Assembly (NCBI GenBank): GCA_036380715.1
Contig: DASVEF010000363.1
Span: forward strand, 15,487-79,486
Direction: 5' to 3'
From: UBA5704 sp036380715
GTDB lineage: Bacteria > Acidobacteriota > Thermoanaerobaculia > Multivoradales > UBA5704
Length of the DNA: 64,000 nucleotides
The position numbers and the translations under genes were made by a program. The notes beneath the pieces were generated by a model that ran no database searches, was not told the origin of the DNA, and saw nothing but the letters and a program-made list of their open reading frames with translations. Of this stretch, positions 52,225 through 61,230 are shown piece after piece; the first letter of the stretch is position 1; each line of letters begins with the position of its first letter.

Positions 52225-54326
52225 GTCCGGCCGCCCTTGGCGCCGAGCAACCCGCGCCGGATCCCCTCTGCGAAGACCTCGTCCATGCGGTCGCGCATGG
52301 CCGCGGTCACCTGGCTGTAGCCCAGGTGCGCGGCGACCGCCCGGGTCAGCGTCCGGCGGTCGAGCTCGTCCCCGTCCTTCAGCACGGCGCGCAGAGTCTC
52401 CAGCAGGAATTCGTCGTCGTAGCGGCCGAGCTTCGGCGTGGCCCCGGCGTACAGATCCCCTTCACGGGCGACGATCCGGCGCTCGAGCGCCAGCTCCAGG
52501 AGCTCCTGGAGGTGGACGCGCAGGCTCTTCGTCAGCCGCGAGCCGCCGAGCCGCAGGGCGACGCGGCGCAACAGCTCGTTCTCGGTCATCGGCTCGGCGC
52601 CCCAGCAGACCTGGCGGAAGGCCGCCAGCACCTCCTCGGGCGGGCGCTCGCCGGGCGCGATCCAGCCGCTGACCGGGATCGCCAGAGGGCACGGCGGGAT
52701 CGGCTCCGCCGGCAGGCCTTCGAGGTGCGGACGCTCCCCCTTGCGGGCGGCGCTCACGCGTTCCAGCAGCGCCGCCGCGGGCTCGTAATCGCGCCCCTCC
52801 TCATCGGCCAGCTCCGCTTCGGTGGGCACCAGCTCGCCGCGGAACGCCCGGCCTAGGACAGCCAGCGGCAACGCTTCCACCTTGGCCGTGGCCACAGCCA
52901 GGCGCCGCTCGATCGCGTCGGCGAGCTGGAACAGAGCCTCCACCCGCCGCACGATCTCATGCTGCTCGGCCAGAGGCGGCGCGGGCAGAGGCATGGTCAG
53001 CAGCTTCGAGCCGTTGATGTTCGACTGGCTCACGCAGTCCGTCCTCACCGCGCGCGACCACTGCCGGCCCCAGGGCGAATTGATCCAGTAGCAGACGTAC
53101 CGGCTGGAGACCAGCCGGTCGTCGCAGGTGAGGCGCACGAGATAGGAGGCGAACACCGCGTCGAGGTCCGCATCGAATACCGCGGCCTTGCCGACCAGCT
53201 CGGGGCTGTTCGTGCGGTTGAACAGGATGTCGCCGCGCTTCAGCCGGTACGCCGCGACGTCCTCCGCCCGGGGATCGATCCATTTCAGGTCCGACAGATC
53301 GATCTCCCCGTCCTTGATGTTGCCCATGCGCAGGACGGGCACCCCGCCCTTCATGTCCTTTTCGGCGCGCACCGAGGTGCCGTACTGCAACAATTCGATC
53401 ACGCCGCGCAAGGGCACCAGAGCCCAGCCTTCGGGGACCTCCGGCGGCTCCAGCGGACCCGGCGCCTGCCATTCGCCGCGCGCCAGGCTCGCGGGCTCCT
53501 TCGGCCGCCGCCGGCCGGCCAGCTCCGCCTGCCGGCAGAGCGATTCGAAAGATTTTCTCCGCTCTTCGATCACGCGCTCCAGCGTGGATTCGAAAGCCTC
53601 GGCGACAGGATTCTTCTCCCGCCAGTCTTCCGTCAGCTTGCCCGAGCCGGCGGCGGCGAGAACGGCCTGCCGGAAGCGTTTGAGGATCGGGCGCACCCGG
53701 GCCAGGCGCTCGCATACGGCCTGCACGCGCGACAGGAGCTCCGCCGCCGTGGCCACGATGCGCCGCTGCTCGGACAGAGGCGGCAGGCGCAGCACGGTGC
53801 CCGCGAGGAAATCGGTGAAATTGAGGTTGCGCAGATTGGTCGTCTGCGTCTGATACTCGTTGACCTCGCCCCGCAGGTACTTCTCGCTCAGACCGAGCTG
53901 CACGAAAGCGGGATCGATCGCGGGATGGATCCGCATCTGGCGGCAGAAGTTCGCGCAGATCAGAGGCCGCCCGGCGCGCCGGAGCGCCTCCTCGTCGATC
54001 CGCAGCGTGCGGCCGACCGGCTGCTCGGGGCCGCCGCCGGAGATCTCGACCACGATGTCCCCGATCTCCAGGCGCCGCTTCTCCAGGCTCGCCTTCTTGA
54101 TCCACCGCACCGCGGCCGTGATCCCCTTGTCGCGGGCCCACTCGCGGAACTCCGTGCCGCGCACCACGCCGGCCTCGACCAGGCCGGGCGCCGCCTCGGC
54201 CTCGCCCCATTCGCCGCCGAGCGCGTGCACCACGATCTCCCGCAGGGAGACCTCGGCCCAGCCCTCGGGCAGGACCCTGCCGTCCCGGCCGAGGCTCGGC
54301 AGCAGGCGCTCGTCGAAGACCGTCAA
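52197..54326 (-). CDS. hsdS: Type I restriction-modification specificity subunit HsdS with extra C-terminal domain
   Basis: 709 residues, much longer than the usual ~400-450. Two target-recognition domains, each followed by a conserved helix: TRD1 ~20-185 (LPPLSEQRRIVATAAELLSRVQ) and TRD2 ~285-460 (PAPPLAEQHEIVRRVEALFQLADAIERRL). Residues ~540-709 are an added helical region (VLAAFRQVCWGAEPMTENELLRRVA, LDRRTLTRAVAAHLGYSQVT) resembling winged-helix or DUF3320-like modules. Starts at TTG 54326 after GAGGAG, 1 bp past the hsdM stop. No hsdR is adjacent; the next gene is a convergent acetyltransferase. Confidence 0.9.
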   Translation of the reverse strand: MTVFDERLLPSLGRDGRVLPEGWAEVSLREIVVHALGGEWGEAEAAPGLVEAGVVRGTEFREWARDKGITAAVRWIKKASLEKRRLEIGDIVVEISGGGPEQPVGRTLRIDEEALRRAGRPLICANFCRQMRIHPAIDPAFVQLGLSEKYLRGEVNEYQTQTTNLRNLNFTDFLAGTVLRLPPLSEQRRIVATAAELLSRVQAVCERLARVRPILKRFRQAVLAAAGSGKLTEDWREKNPVAEAFESTLERVIEERRKSFESLCRQAELAGRRRPKEPASLARGEWQAPGPLEPPEVPEGWALVPLRGVIELLQYGTSVRAEKDMKGGVPVLRMGNIKDGEIDLSDLKWIDPRAEDVAAYRLKRGDILFNRTNSPELVGKAAVFDADLDAVFASYLVRLTCDDRLVSSRYVCYWINSPWGRQWSRAVRTDCVSQSNINGSKLLTMPLPAPPLAEQHEIVRRVEALFQLADAIERRLAVATAKVEALPLAVLGRAFRGELVPTEAELADEEGRDYEPAAALLERVSAARKGERPHLEGLPAEPIPPCPLAIPVSGWIAPGERPPEEVLAAFRQVCWGAEPMTENELLRRVALRLGGSRLTKSLRVHLQELLELALERRIVAREGDLYAGATPKLGRYDDEFLLETLRAVLKDGDELDRRTLTRAVAAHLGYSQVTAAMRDRMDEVFAEGIRRGLLGAKGGRTYFIHSNSS

Positions 54327-54327
54327 C

Positions 54328-55785
54328 TCAGGAGCTCCTCACCATGCGCGGCCGCCTCGGCGCGGGCTCGCTCACCAGCAGATCGATGATCGCCGACAGC
54401 TCCTGGACGGCCCCTTCGAGCTCCGCGATGGCGTCGGCGGCGAGCTCCTCCGCCTCGGCAGACCCGTCGGCGTCGCCGGCATCGCGCAGCCACTTGAGGC
54501 TGTCGATCTTGAAGTCCTTGGCGCGCACGTCGCCGATCGGGAACGACCGCCAGCGGTTCTCCAGCGAGTCACCTTCCGAGCGCCGGGCGCAGCCGTCGGG
54601 GTCGGTGCCGTAGCAGACTTCGAACGCGGCGAAGTGGGCGTGCGTGAGGGGGCGGTCTTTCTTGGTGATGCGCGGCACGTTGGTGCGGGCGTCATAGACC
54701 CAGACGGTCTCGGTCGGCCGGCCCTTGGTGAAGAAGACGACATTGGTCTTGGTGCCGGCGCTGTACGGCGTGAACGTGCCGTTGGGCAGGCGCAGCACGG
54801 TGTGCAGGTCGCACTCCTGGGTGAGGACCTTGAAGACCTCGCCCGCCTGGTCGGCGAAGAGGAAGTTGTCCGGCACCACCACCGCGGCGCGTCCACCCGG
54901 CTTGAGGATGGTGAGGATGTGCTGCAGGAAGTTGAGCTGCTTGTTCGACGTGGACACGATCATGTCCGCGCGCGCCGGCGACTGGTTCGCTCCCTTGTTG
55001 CCGAACGGCGGATTGGTCAGCACCACGTCGAACTGCCGGCCGTCGTGCGGCTCGTAGATCGAGTCGCCGAGCTTGATCTCCGGCGCGAGGCCGTGCAGGT
55101 AGAGGTTCATCAGCGCGAGCCGCCGCGGGCGGTCGACCAGCTCCTGCCCGAAGTAGGTGCCGTGCCGCACCCGCTCCCCGAGGTCTTCATCGCACTGCCC
55201 CAGGAGCCATTCGTAGGCGCCGACGAGGAAGCCGCCGGTGCCGCAGGCCGGATCGCAGACGGTGAAGCCGGGACGGATGCGCGGGTCGGGCCGCACGCAG
55301 CGCACGATGGCCTGGATCAGGAGGCGCGGCGTGAAGTACTGCCCCGCGCCCTTCTTCCCTTCGTCGGCCGCCTTCTCCAGAAGGCCTTCGAAGACCGCGG
55401 CCTTGACGTCCACGTCGAGCGCGGTCCACTCGGTCTCGTCGATCAGGCCGATGAGCCGCTTGAGATTCGCGGCGCTTTTGAAGCGCGAGACCGCTTTGTC
55501 GAAGATGTCGCCGAGCAGCCCCTTCTGCCGCCCGAGAGCGCCGAGGACCGCGACGTAGTGGGAGGCCAGGCCCGCCTCCGGCTTGCGCGCCAGCTCCGGC
55601 CAGGAGCAGTCGACGACCGTCTCCTCGTCCGGCAGAGGCCGGATGCGGCTGAGGTCGATCCCCCGCTCGTCGGCCATCTTGAGGAAAAGGAGATAGGTGA
55701 TCTGCTCGATGTAGTCCCCGTAGTCGATCCCGTCGTGCCGCAGGGTGTGGCAAAAGCCCCAGAATTTCTGGACGACGTCGCTCAT
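54328..55785 (-). CDS. hsdM: Type I DNA N6-adenine methyltransferase HsdM
   Basis: 485 residues. The HsdM N-terminal helical domain (FWGFCHTLRHDGIDYGDYIEQITYLLFLKMADE) is followed by the AdoMet site TVCDPACGTGGFLVGAYEWL and the catalytic LTNPPFG (NPPF), both intact. KTNVVFFTKGRPTETVWVYD and the C-terminal helices complete the family. It should methylate adenine in a bipartite site chosen by HsdS. It is the first gene of an hsdM-hsdS pair. No HsdR within the window, so this may be a modification-only system. Confidence 0.95.
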   Translation of the reverse strand: MSDVVQKFWGFCHTLRHDGIDYGDYIEQITYLLFLKMADERGIDLSRIRPLPDEETVVDCSWPELARKPEAGLASHYVAVLGALGRQKGLLGDIFDKAVSRFKSAANLKRLIGLIDETEWTALDVDVKAAVFEGLLEKAADEGKKGAGQYFTPRLLIQAIVRCVRPDPRIRPGFTVCDPACGTGGFLVGAYEWLLGQCDEDLGERVRHGTYFGQELVDRPRRLALMNLYLHGLAPEIKLGDSIYEPHDGRQFDVVLTNPPFGNKGANQSPARADMIVSTSNKQLNFLQHILTILKPGGRAAVVVPDNFLFADQAGEVFKVLTQECDLHTVLRLPNGTFTPYSAGTKTNVVFFTKGRPTETVWVYDARTNVPRITKKDRPLTHAHFAAFEVCYGTDPDGCARRSEGDSLENRWRSFPIGDVRAKDFKIDSLKWLRDAGDADGSAEAEELAADAIAELEGAVQELSAIIDLLVSEPAPRRPRMVRSS

Positions 55786-56218
55786 ACGATCGATGACCTC
55801 ACGCCTGGAGAAAGGAGACGGAGCGCAACCCCGTTCGGTGCGCTATCGTAGCGGATCAGCGCCCGGAATTGCAGGGGGAAAAGATCCTTTATGTTTCGCT
55901 AAGGCTGTAGGTGATTGCGTACGGACGAGACTCGATTTGTGTCCAGAGATAACAAAGGCGAGACTTCGCGGAGCCGGCCCGGACATCGTGACGAGCAGAG
56001 TACGAAAAGCACAAGAGAGCGGAACCTCTCCGCGGCCGCGAGCGGGCCTTGCGGCCACGCGTCGCGGACGCACGGCCCGCAACCCGCCTCGGCGCAAAAG
56101 GGGACGCCTTTCGCGCACGCCGGCGGGAGAAGTTCGATCTCTGCGAGAAAAACCTTGCTATTGGAAAACCGCCGGCGGTAAAAAGTAATAAACTTGATCG
56201 AAAGCGTGAGGCGCCCGC
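55786..56218. other. Intergenic region, no gene seen
   Basis: 433 bp upstream of hsdM (minus) and downstream of the HEAT protein gene's stop. It contains AT-richer patches (around 55880-55960 and 56150-56200) that may hold the hsdM promoter, and short CGCGGCCGCGAG- and GCGCAAAAGGGG-type GC blocks. No repeat array, tRNA or convincing small frame was found. Confidence 0.5.
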
Positions 56219-57205
56219 CTAGCCCGCCTTCAGCCGCGCCGCCAGCGACCGGCAGGCCTTGTCTTCGTCCTCCGGGCCGTTGCGGAGGATGAGGCTCCGC
56301 GCCTCTTCGCCGCCGATGTAGTCCCATGCCTTGAGGATGAAGAAGCGGCAGTCCTCGTCCTCGCCGGCGTAGCGCTGAGCCAGCGGCTGGACCGCTTCGA
56401 CGGCGCCGAGGCTCGCCAGGGCGTCGAGCACGTAGACCCGGTTGCCCTCGTCCTTCTCCTTGGCGAGCAGGGCGAGGAGGACCGGCAACGCCTCGCGCGA
56501 GCCGGAGAAACCGATCATCCGCAGCTCGGCCTCGCGGTCGTCCAGCGTGGAAGCGGCCAGGACGTCGGTCCTGAGCTTGATGCTCGGATGAGCGGGCGCC
56601 TGGAAGAAGTCGCGGTTGAGCCGGGCCATGATCTCCTGCGCCGAGTCGATCAGGAAGTTGGCGAGCACTTCGGAGACCTCGTCCTGTACGCCAAAGCCGC
56701 CATTGGCCCGGGCGTACATGTTGTGCAGCCGGTAGGTCACCGCGCGCGGCTCTCCGCCCCCCCTGCGGACGTTCAGCGCGACTTTCATGTAGGCGTAGAA
56801 CATGATCGGCCCGTAGATGATCGGCCGGGTCTCGACAAAGACGTCGTCAAGCGTCCCCGAGACCGTCCAGCCGGCGGTCCCGGGCGAGGCGATCCGCAGC
56901 CCCATGGCCGTCCCCTCGGTCTGCAGGGCCGCGCTCAGCAGCCTGCCCAGATCGATCGCGGGGCTCACTGTGAACTCGGGCACTCTCATGCTCAGACGCC
57001 GGGCCACCTTGTATTCGGAGTCGAGCTTCGAAGCAATGGGCTCGACCACGACAGGCTCGGCCGCGCCCGCGTCCCAGACCGGCGAGGCGATCCGGTTCTT
57101 GTCGGTGCGGCCCGCGTCGAGGTTGAACACCTCCAGGACCCGCGCGAGGGCGGGGGAGGAGCACAGCGCGAGCAGGAAGACAGCGGCCAGGACGTTTCTC
57201 TTCAT
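56219..57205 (-). CDS. Secreted protein with C-terminal HEAT-like repeats
   Basis: 328 residues. Signal peptide (MKRNVLAAVFLLALCSSPALA). The N-terminal ~180 residues resemble a lipoprotein-like alpha/beta domain (RRLSMRVPEFTVSPAIDLGRLLSAAL, GWTVSGTLDDVFVETRPI). The C-terminal ~100 residues are HEAT/PBS-type helices (ELRMIGFSGSREALPVLLALLAKEKDEGNRVYVLDALASLGAVEAVQPL). A periplasmic scaffold or assembly role is possible; no named family. It is 35 bp downstream of the zinc-ribbon protein on the same strand. Confidence 0.75.
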   Translation of the reverse strand: MKRNVLAAVFLLALCSSPALARVLEVFNLDAGRTDKNRIASPVWDAGAAEPVVVEPIASKLDSEYKVARRLSMRVPEFTVSPAIDLGRLLSAALQTEGTAMGLRIASPGTAGWTVSGTLDDVFVETRPIIYGPIMFYAYMKVALNVRRGGGEPRAVTYRLHNMYARANGGFGVQDEVSEVLANFLIDSAQEIMARLNRDFFQAPAHPSIKLRTDVLAASTLDDREAELRMIGFSGSREALPVLLALLAKEKDEGNRVYVLDALASLGAVEAVQPLAQRYAGEDEDCRFFILKAWDYIGGEEARSLILRNGPEDEDKACRSLAARLKAG

Positions 57206-57240
57206 CTCATCTCCTCCGTCGCTTGAGTCAACGGCCCCGC

Positions 57241-58305
57241 TCAGGCCGGGCCGAGGATGCGAACGATCTCCCCATTTCGCTTGACCGTGGCCTTGTACGC
57301 GCGGCCCGGCTCGAAGCTCTTCCAGGCCGGCTCGTCCGGTGGCTTGTACGTGTACGACTTGCCGTCCGGGCCGACGAGCCGGACCACGTAGGATTCGGCG
57401 CGCTCCCCCATCCGTTCGTTGGCGCGCAGCTCCGGCTCAGGCCAGCGCGGCGACCGGTCGTCCCCGGCCAGCTTCGCATCCCGGACCTTCACCCATTTGT
57501 CGACCTCGTAGCGAACTTTGACGGCGTAGACCGGGTCCTCGCGGTAGACCGGCTCCTCGTAGGTCTCCTCGCGGCTCTGCTCCTCGTAGACGGGACGGTC
57601 CTCGTAAACGTCCTCGAAATAGCCGTTGCCGAGGTCTCGCGTACCCACCTGGACGCGCTCCGTGCCGGTCTGCACGCGCTCGGTAACCGTGCGGGTCTTC
57701 GTCTCGGTGCCGATCTGGACTTTGTTGTAGCGGCGGATCTCGCGGCTCGACGAAAGGGAGCGGGCACCGGCGGGAAGCGCGTCCTGCCAGCCCTCTTCCT
57801 GGACCGTACGCATCTCCTCGACCTCGACCGCCCGCTCCCAGCCGAAGCCGGCGACGGTGAGGGTCTTCTCGCGCGGCCGGCCGAGCCACCCGAAGAAGAG
57901 GGCGAGCAGCACCAGGCCCAGACAGCCGATGCCGCAGCCCCGCGTCAGGATCCCCTGTTTCCCCGGGGGCGCGGCCTGGAGAGGCTGAGGCGGAGGCACG
58001 GGCGCTGCGTCCGTCCGGTGCTCGACCACCGGCCGCGCAGGGGCTCCGTCTTTGGGCGCGCCACAGCTCGAGCAGAACGCGTTGATGGACGGGTTGTCGG
58101 CCTCGCAGAAGTTGCAGGTCCAGTCCGGCCCCGCCTTGGCCCGCTGGAGCTCCACCTCGTCGGTGACGACGCGGGCGTCCTCGGGCAGATAGAGTTTGAC
58201 GTCCTCGCCGCGGGGCGCGCCGCATCCGCCGCAATACTTCTCCGGGCCGCGGTTCCTCTTGGGGCCACAATGGGGGCAATCCCAGGCGCCTTCACGAATG
58301 GCCAT
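57241..58305 (-). CDS. Double zinc-ribbon membrane protein
   Basis: 354 residues. Two N-terminal zinc ribbons: WDCPHCGPKRNRGPEKYCGGCG and the RanBP2-like WTCNFCEADNPSINAFCSSCG. A Pro-rich linker is followed by one membrane helix (GCGIGCLGLVLLALFFGWLG) and a ~200-residue charged domain with Tyr/Glu/Val-rich strands (TETKTRTVTERVQTGTERVQVG, YEEPVYREDPVYAVKVRYEV). The layout suggests a cytosolic zinc module tethered to the membrane with the rest outside. The family is unnamed to me. ATG 58305 fits the first ribbon; the 3' end is near the HEAT gene. Confidence 0.78.
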   Translation of the reverse strand: MAIREGAWDCPHCGPKRNRGPEKYCGGCGAPRGEDVKLYLPEDARVVTDEVELQRAKAGPDWTCNFCEADNPSINAFCSSCGAPKDGAPARPVVEHRTDAAPVPPPQPLQAAPPGKQGILTRGCGIGCLGLVLLALFFGWLGRPREKTLTVAGFGWERAVEVEEMRTVQEEGWQDALPAGARSLSSSREIRRYNKVQIGTETKTRTVTERVQTGTERVQVGTRDLGNGYFEDVYEDRPVYEEQSREETYEEPVYREDPVYAVKVRYEVDKWVKVRDAKLAGDDRSPRWPEPELRANERMGERAESYVVRLVGPDGKSYTYKPPDEPAWKSFEPGRAYKATVKRNGEIVRILGPA

Positions 58306-58392
58306 GGGTACTCTCCTCGGTCAGGCTTTCGCCCGCCGATCTTATCGCGGATGGGGCTTAAAAGCGCCTCAGAGCCGTACCCGGCGTCGCCG

Positions 58393-58523
58393 GGCCCTCA
58401 CCCCCGGCCCCTCTCCCGGAGGGAGAGGGGTAAAGCTCTGGAAAAAGCTCAGACGCTTGGATTTCCGGCCCCATGCGTTTTCCCCCCTCTCCCTCCGGGA
58501 GAGGGGGTCAGGGGGTGAGGGCC
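58393..58523. repeat. Dispersed palindromic doublet overlapping udgX stop
   Basis: Two inverted copies: GGCCCTCACCCCCGGCCCC... at the left and ...GGGGGTCAGGGGGTGAGGGCC at the right, each with a GGGAGAGGGG/CCCCTCTCCC palindrome. The right copy enters the uracil-DNA glycosylase gene and supplies its last codons and TGA (58508-58510). Confidence 0.8.
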
Positions 58524-59149
58524 AGCCGCTTGGCGACCGCGCGGAGATCCTCCAGGAGCTGCTCCCGGGCCTCTTCCCGGCTGGCCCGGTCCGGCATGCG
58601 GAGGATGGCGGAAGGATGGAGCGTGGCGGTGAGCCACGGCGCCCAGGGGGTCTCGAAGAACCGGCCGCGGTCGCGCGTGATGCGGAAGGCGGGTCCCATC
58701 AGCGACTGCGCGGCGGTGGCGCCCAGGCAGACGATGACCTTGGGCTTGACGATGGCGAGCTCGGTCTCCAGCCATGGGCGGCAGGCCTTGACCTCGCCGA
58801 GCGTCGGTTTCTGGTGGATGCGCCGCTTGCCCCGGGGCTCCCACTTGAAGTGCTTGACCGCGTTGGTGACGAAGGCGTCCTCGCGCGGGATGCCCGCCTC
58901 GGCGAGCGCCTCGTCGAGCACCCGGCCGGCCGGTCCCACGAACGGCTTGCCCGCCAGGTCCTCCTGGTCGCCCGGCTGCTCCCCGACGAAGAAGAGCGGA
59001 GCGCGCCGCGGCCCTTCGCCAAGCACGGCCTGTGTCCCCTTCTTATAAAGGTCGCACGCCGTGCACGCCTGCGCCGCCTCCCAGAGCTTCGGGATCGTCG
59101 GCCGCTCGGGGATGAATTCGTACGCGGAAGGATGGACTATCGCGGGCAT
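58508..59149 (-). CDS. udgX: UdgX-type uracil-DNA glycosylase
   Basis: 213 residues. Family 4-like motifs: motif A FFVGEQPGDQEDLAGKPFVGPAG and motif B LHPSAILRMP; the four Fe-S-type Cys pattern begins ACTACDLY. The diagnostic UdgX insertion is present as GKRRIHQKPTLGEV; in characterised UdgX the His of this KRRIH loop covalently captures the uracil-excised DNA. It would recognise uracil in DNA. ATG 59149 starts the family-like sequence. The last residues (LTP-stop) come from a dispersed palindromic element. Confidence 0.9.
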   Translation of the reverse strand: MPAIVHPSAYEFIPERPTIPKLWEAAQACTACDLYKKGTQAVLGEGPRRAPLFFVGEQPGDQEDLAGKPFVGPAGRVLDEALAEAGIPREDAFVTNAVKHFKWEPRGKRRIHQKPTLGEVKACRPWLETELAIVKPKVIVCLGATAAQSLMGPAFRITRDRGRFFETPWAPWLTATLHPSAILRMPDRASREEAREQLLEDLRAVAKRLALTP

Positions 59150-59306
59150 CGGTGTCGTCCTCCGGTATCGTCCGAAGTACAAGAACTGTGCCACGGGTTC
59201 CGCCTTCCGGCGACCGGATGCTCAATGGAAATTCCGCTTTTCGATAACAGGAAGGTTGAAATGCCCCGTCCGATCAACCCGCGGCGTTCCCATACCCACC
59301 GCCTTT

Positions 59307-59422
59307 CTCCCCACTGTAGAGACGCCCCGTGGGGCGTCTCCTCCGGTGCACGGACCCGCTGAGGTCAAATTTCCGCCGCTGTGGAGTGGAGACGCCCCAC
59401 GGGGCGTCTCTACCGTGGGGAG
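59307..59422. repeat. REPIN-like paired palindromes
   Basis: Two copies of a palindrome with arms GAGACGCCCC and GGGGCGTCTC (59319-59340 and 59389-59410) lie in inverted orientation about a 48-bp centre. The outer flanks CTCCCCAC (59307) and GTGGGGAG (59415) also pair. It fills much of the 346-bp gap between udgX and the OmpA-like gene, which otherwise holds a further GC-rich fragment near 59450-59480. Confidence 0.85.
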
Positions 59423-59495
59423 GATCTCCAAGGGGTAACAGACGGTTCCCCCCTCCCCCGGGATGGGACCGGGAGAGGGGATATCTAGAAGCCTG

Positions 59496-60197
59496 TTACC
59501 GGCCCCGAAGCGGGCCGGCGTTGGCCTTGAGGAGGATGTCGACGCGGCGGTTCTGCTGCCGGCCGGACTCGCTGTCGTTGCTCGCCACCGGATAGCCCTC
59601 GCCGTAGCCGAGCGCCGCCATGCGGTCGGCGTCCACGCCGCGGGCGGCCAGGTAGGCGCGGACCGAGTCAGCCCGCCGCTCCGACAGTTGCTGGTTGTGC
59701 TCCTCGCTGCCGGTCGCGTCCGTGTGGCCCTGGACGACCACCGCGGTCTTGGCATACTCGTTGAGCACCCCGGCCATGTCCTCCAGCGTGGACCGGCCGC
59801 TCGAATCGATCATGGCCGAGTCGACCTCGAAGAGGACGTCGTTCTCGAAGTGGACCAGCAGGGTCTCCTCGTCCACGCGCTCCACGGTGGTGCCGGGGAT
59901 GCGCGCGATCTTCTCCTGCTGCTTGTCCATGTAGGCTCCGACGCCGGCCCCGACGATGGCGCCGATGCCGGCGCCGGCCAGGATCTCGTCGGCCTCCCGC
60001 TTGCCCATCAGGATGGCGCCCGCGGCGCCGGCCGCGGCGCCGACTCCCGCGCCCTTCAGAGTGCGGTCCCGCTTGGTGACATAGGGCTCCCGCTCCCGCC
60101 GCGGCTCATCGTTCCGCGAGCCCGTGGTCGCGCAGCCTGCCAGCAGGGACAGCGAGAGGATCGAAGCGATTCCCGTGACAAAAATTCGGTTCCTCAT
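59496..60197 (-). CDS. OmpA-family lipoprotein with glycine-zipper domain
   Basis: 233 residues. Lipobox LLAGC; a glycine-zipper region (~50-100, GAAAGAAGAILMG and GAGIGAIVGAGVGAYMDKQQ) that may insert in the outer membrane; a C-terminal OmpA domain (~115-225) with the peptidoglycan-binding GHTDATGSEEHNQQLSERRADSVRAYL and YPVASNDSESGRQQNRRVDI. It anchors the outer membrane to the wall. GGAG precedes ATG 60197. A closely related paralogue is encoded 83 bp upstream. Confidence 0.9.
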   Translation of the reverse strand: MRNRIFVTGIASILSLSLLAGCATTGSRNDEPRREREPYVTKRDRTLKGAGVGAAAGAAGAILMGKREADEILAGAGIGAIVGAGVGAYMDKQQEKIARIPGTTVERVDEETLLVHFENDVLFEVDSAMIDSSGRSTLEDMAGVLNEYAKTAVVVQGHTDATGSEEHNQQLSERRADSVRAYLAARGVDADRMAALGYGEGYPVASNDSESGRQQNRRVDILLKANAGPLRGR

Positions 60198-60280
60198 CGC
60201 GAGCTCTCCTTTCCATTTTCGGACCGCTCCTCGCACGCTCCTCTGGCGGTCCGTATCTAAGCTCTACAAGCGCCGTGCCA

Positions 60281-60967
60281 TCAGGAGTCCCGGCGCAGCG
60301 GTCCGGCGTTGGCCTTGAGCATGATGTCCACCCGGCGGTTCTGCGTCCGGCCCCAGGTGGAGCCGTTGCTCGCCACCGGATAGCCCTCGCCATAGCCCTC
60401 GGCGGCCATGCGGCCGGGGTCCACGCCCTGGTTGGACAGATAGCCCTCGACCGAGCGGGCCCGCCGCTCGGAGAGGTACTGGTTCGACTCCTCGCTGCCG
60501 GTCGAGTCGGTGTGGCCCTGGACCACGACCGCGGTCTTCCGGTACTCGTTGATCACGTCGGCCACCTCGGTCAGCGCCGAACGCCCGCTCGAATCCAGGG
60601 AGGACGAACCGACGTCGAAAAGGACGTCCGAGTCGAAGTGGACCAGCAGGGTGTCCTCCCCCACGCGCTCCACCGTGGTGCCAGGGATGCGCGCCAGGCG
60701 CTCCTGCTGGCGGTCCATGTAGGCGCCGATGGCGCCGCCGACCACGCCGCCGATGGCCGCGCCGGCCAGGATCTCGTCGGCCTCGCGCTTTCCCTTCAGG
60801 ATCGCGCCGGCCGCGCCGATCGCGCCGCCGATGGCCGCGCCCTTCCACGTACGGTCGCGGCGGGTGACGCGGTCGCCCCGCTGGGCCTCGGCCGCGCTCA
60901 CGCCCAGGAACAGAGCCAGGATGAGAGTCAGTGCGATCAGCGCACGTTGGTTTCCCGTCTTGAACAT
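60281..60967 (-). CDS. OmpA-family protein with glycine-zipper domain, paralogue
   Basis: 228 residues, closely matching its neighbour from the glycine zipper onward (GAAIGGAIGAAGAILKGKREADEILAGAAIGG; GHTDSTGSEESNQYLSERRARSVEGYL). It differs in export: a cleavable Sec signal peptide (FLGVSAAEAQRG) and no lipobox. The pair is thus a tandem duplication split into lipid-anchored and soluble or membrane-inserted versions. It is the first gene of the pair; a gene-free kilobase lies upstream. Confidence 0.9.
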   Translation of the reverse strand: MFKTGNQRALIALTLILALFLGVSAAEAQRGDRVTRRDRTWKGAAIGGAIGAAGAILKGKREADEILAGAAIGGVVGGAIGAYMDRQQERLARIPGTTVERVGEDTLLVHFDSDVLFDVGSSSLDSSGRSALTEVADVINEYRKTAVVVQGHTDSTGSEESNQYLSERRARSVEGYLSNQGVDPGRMAAEGYGEGYPVASNGSTWGRTQNRRVDIMLKANAGPLRRDS

Positions 60968-61145
60968 CTTGGTCTCCTTGGAGCCGTCTGCGACGGCCCG
61001 TCGGAGACCCTCAATTACAAGGTGTATGCCAAAGCTTCGATGATCGTTCTAAGCGTTTGATTTCCATAGGTTTGGGACCTCTTCTCGGGCTTTCTTGCCG
61101 CGGCTGAGAGCAGGAGAACGTCCTCTCCGGAGGACACAGTGAGGC

Positions 61146-61211
61146 AAAGAAAGGGGTCCGCCCAGTCCGCCCTCCCAGGCAGACCCCCCGAAGATTCAGT
61201 TGTCAAAGAGC
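61146..61211 (-). terminator. boxA-like motif followed by terminator hairpin, copy 1
   Basis: On the minus strand, CTCTTTGACAACTGAATC (61193-61211) resembles a boxA antitermination sequence. It is followed by a 10-bp stem GGGGTCTGCC/GGCGGACCCC (61178-61187 with 61153-61162) and TTTCTTT. The same design is at 62514-62580 on the plus strand. Confidence 0.6.
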
Positions 61212-61230
61212 GACAGCCGGGGAAACGTCT

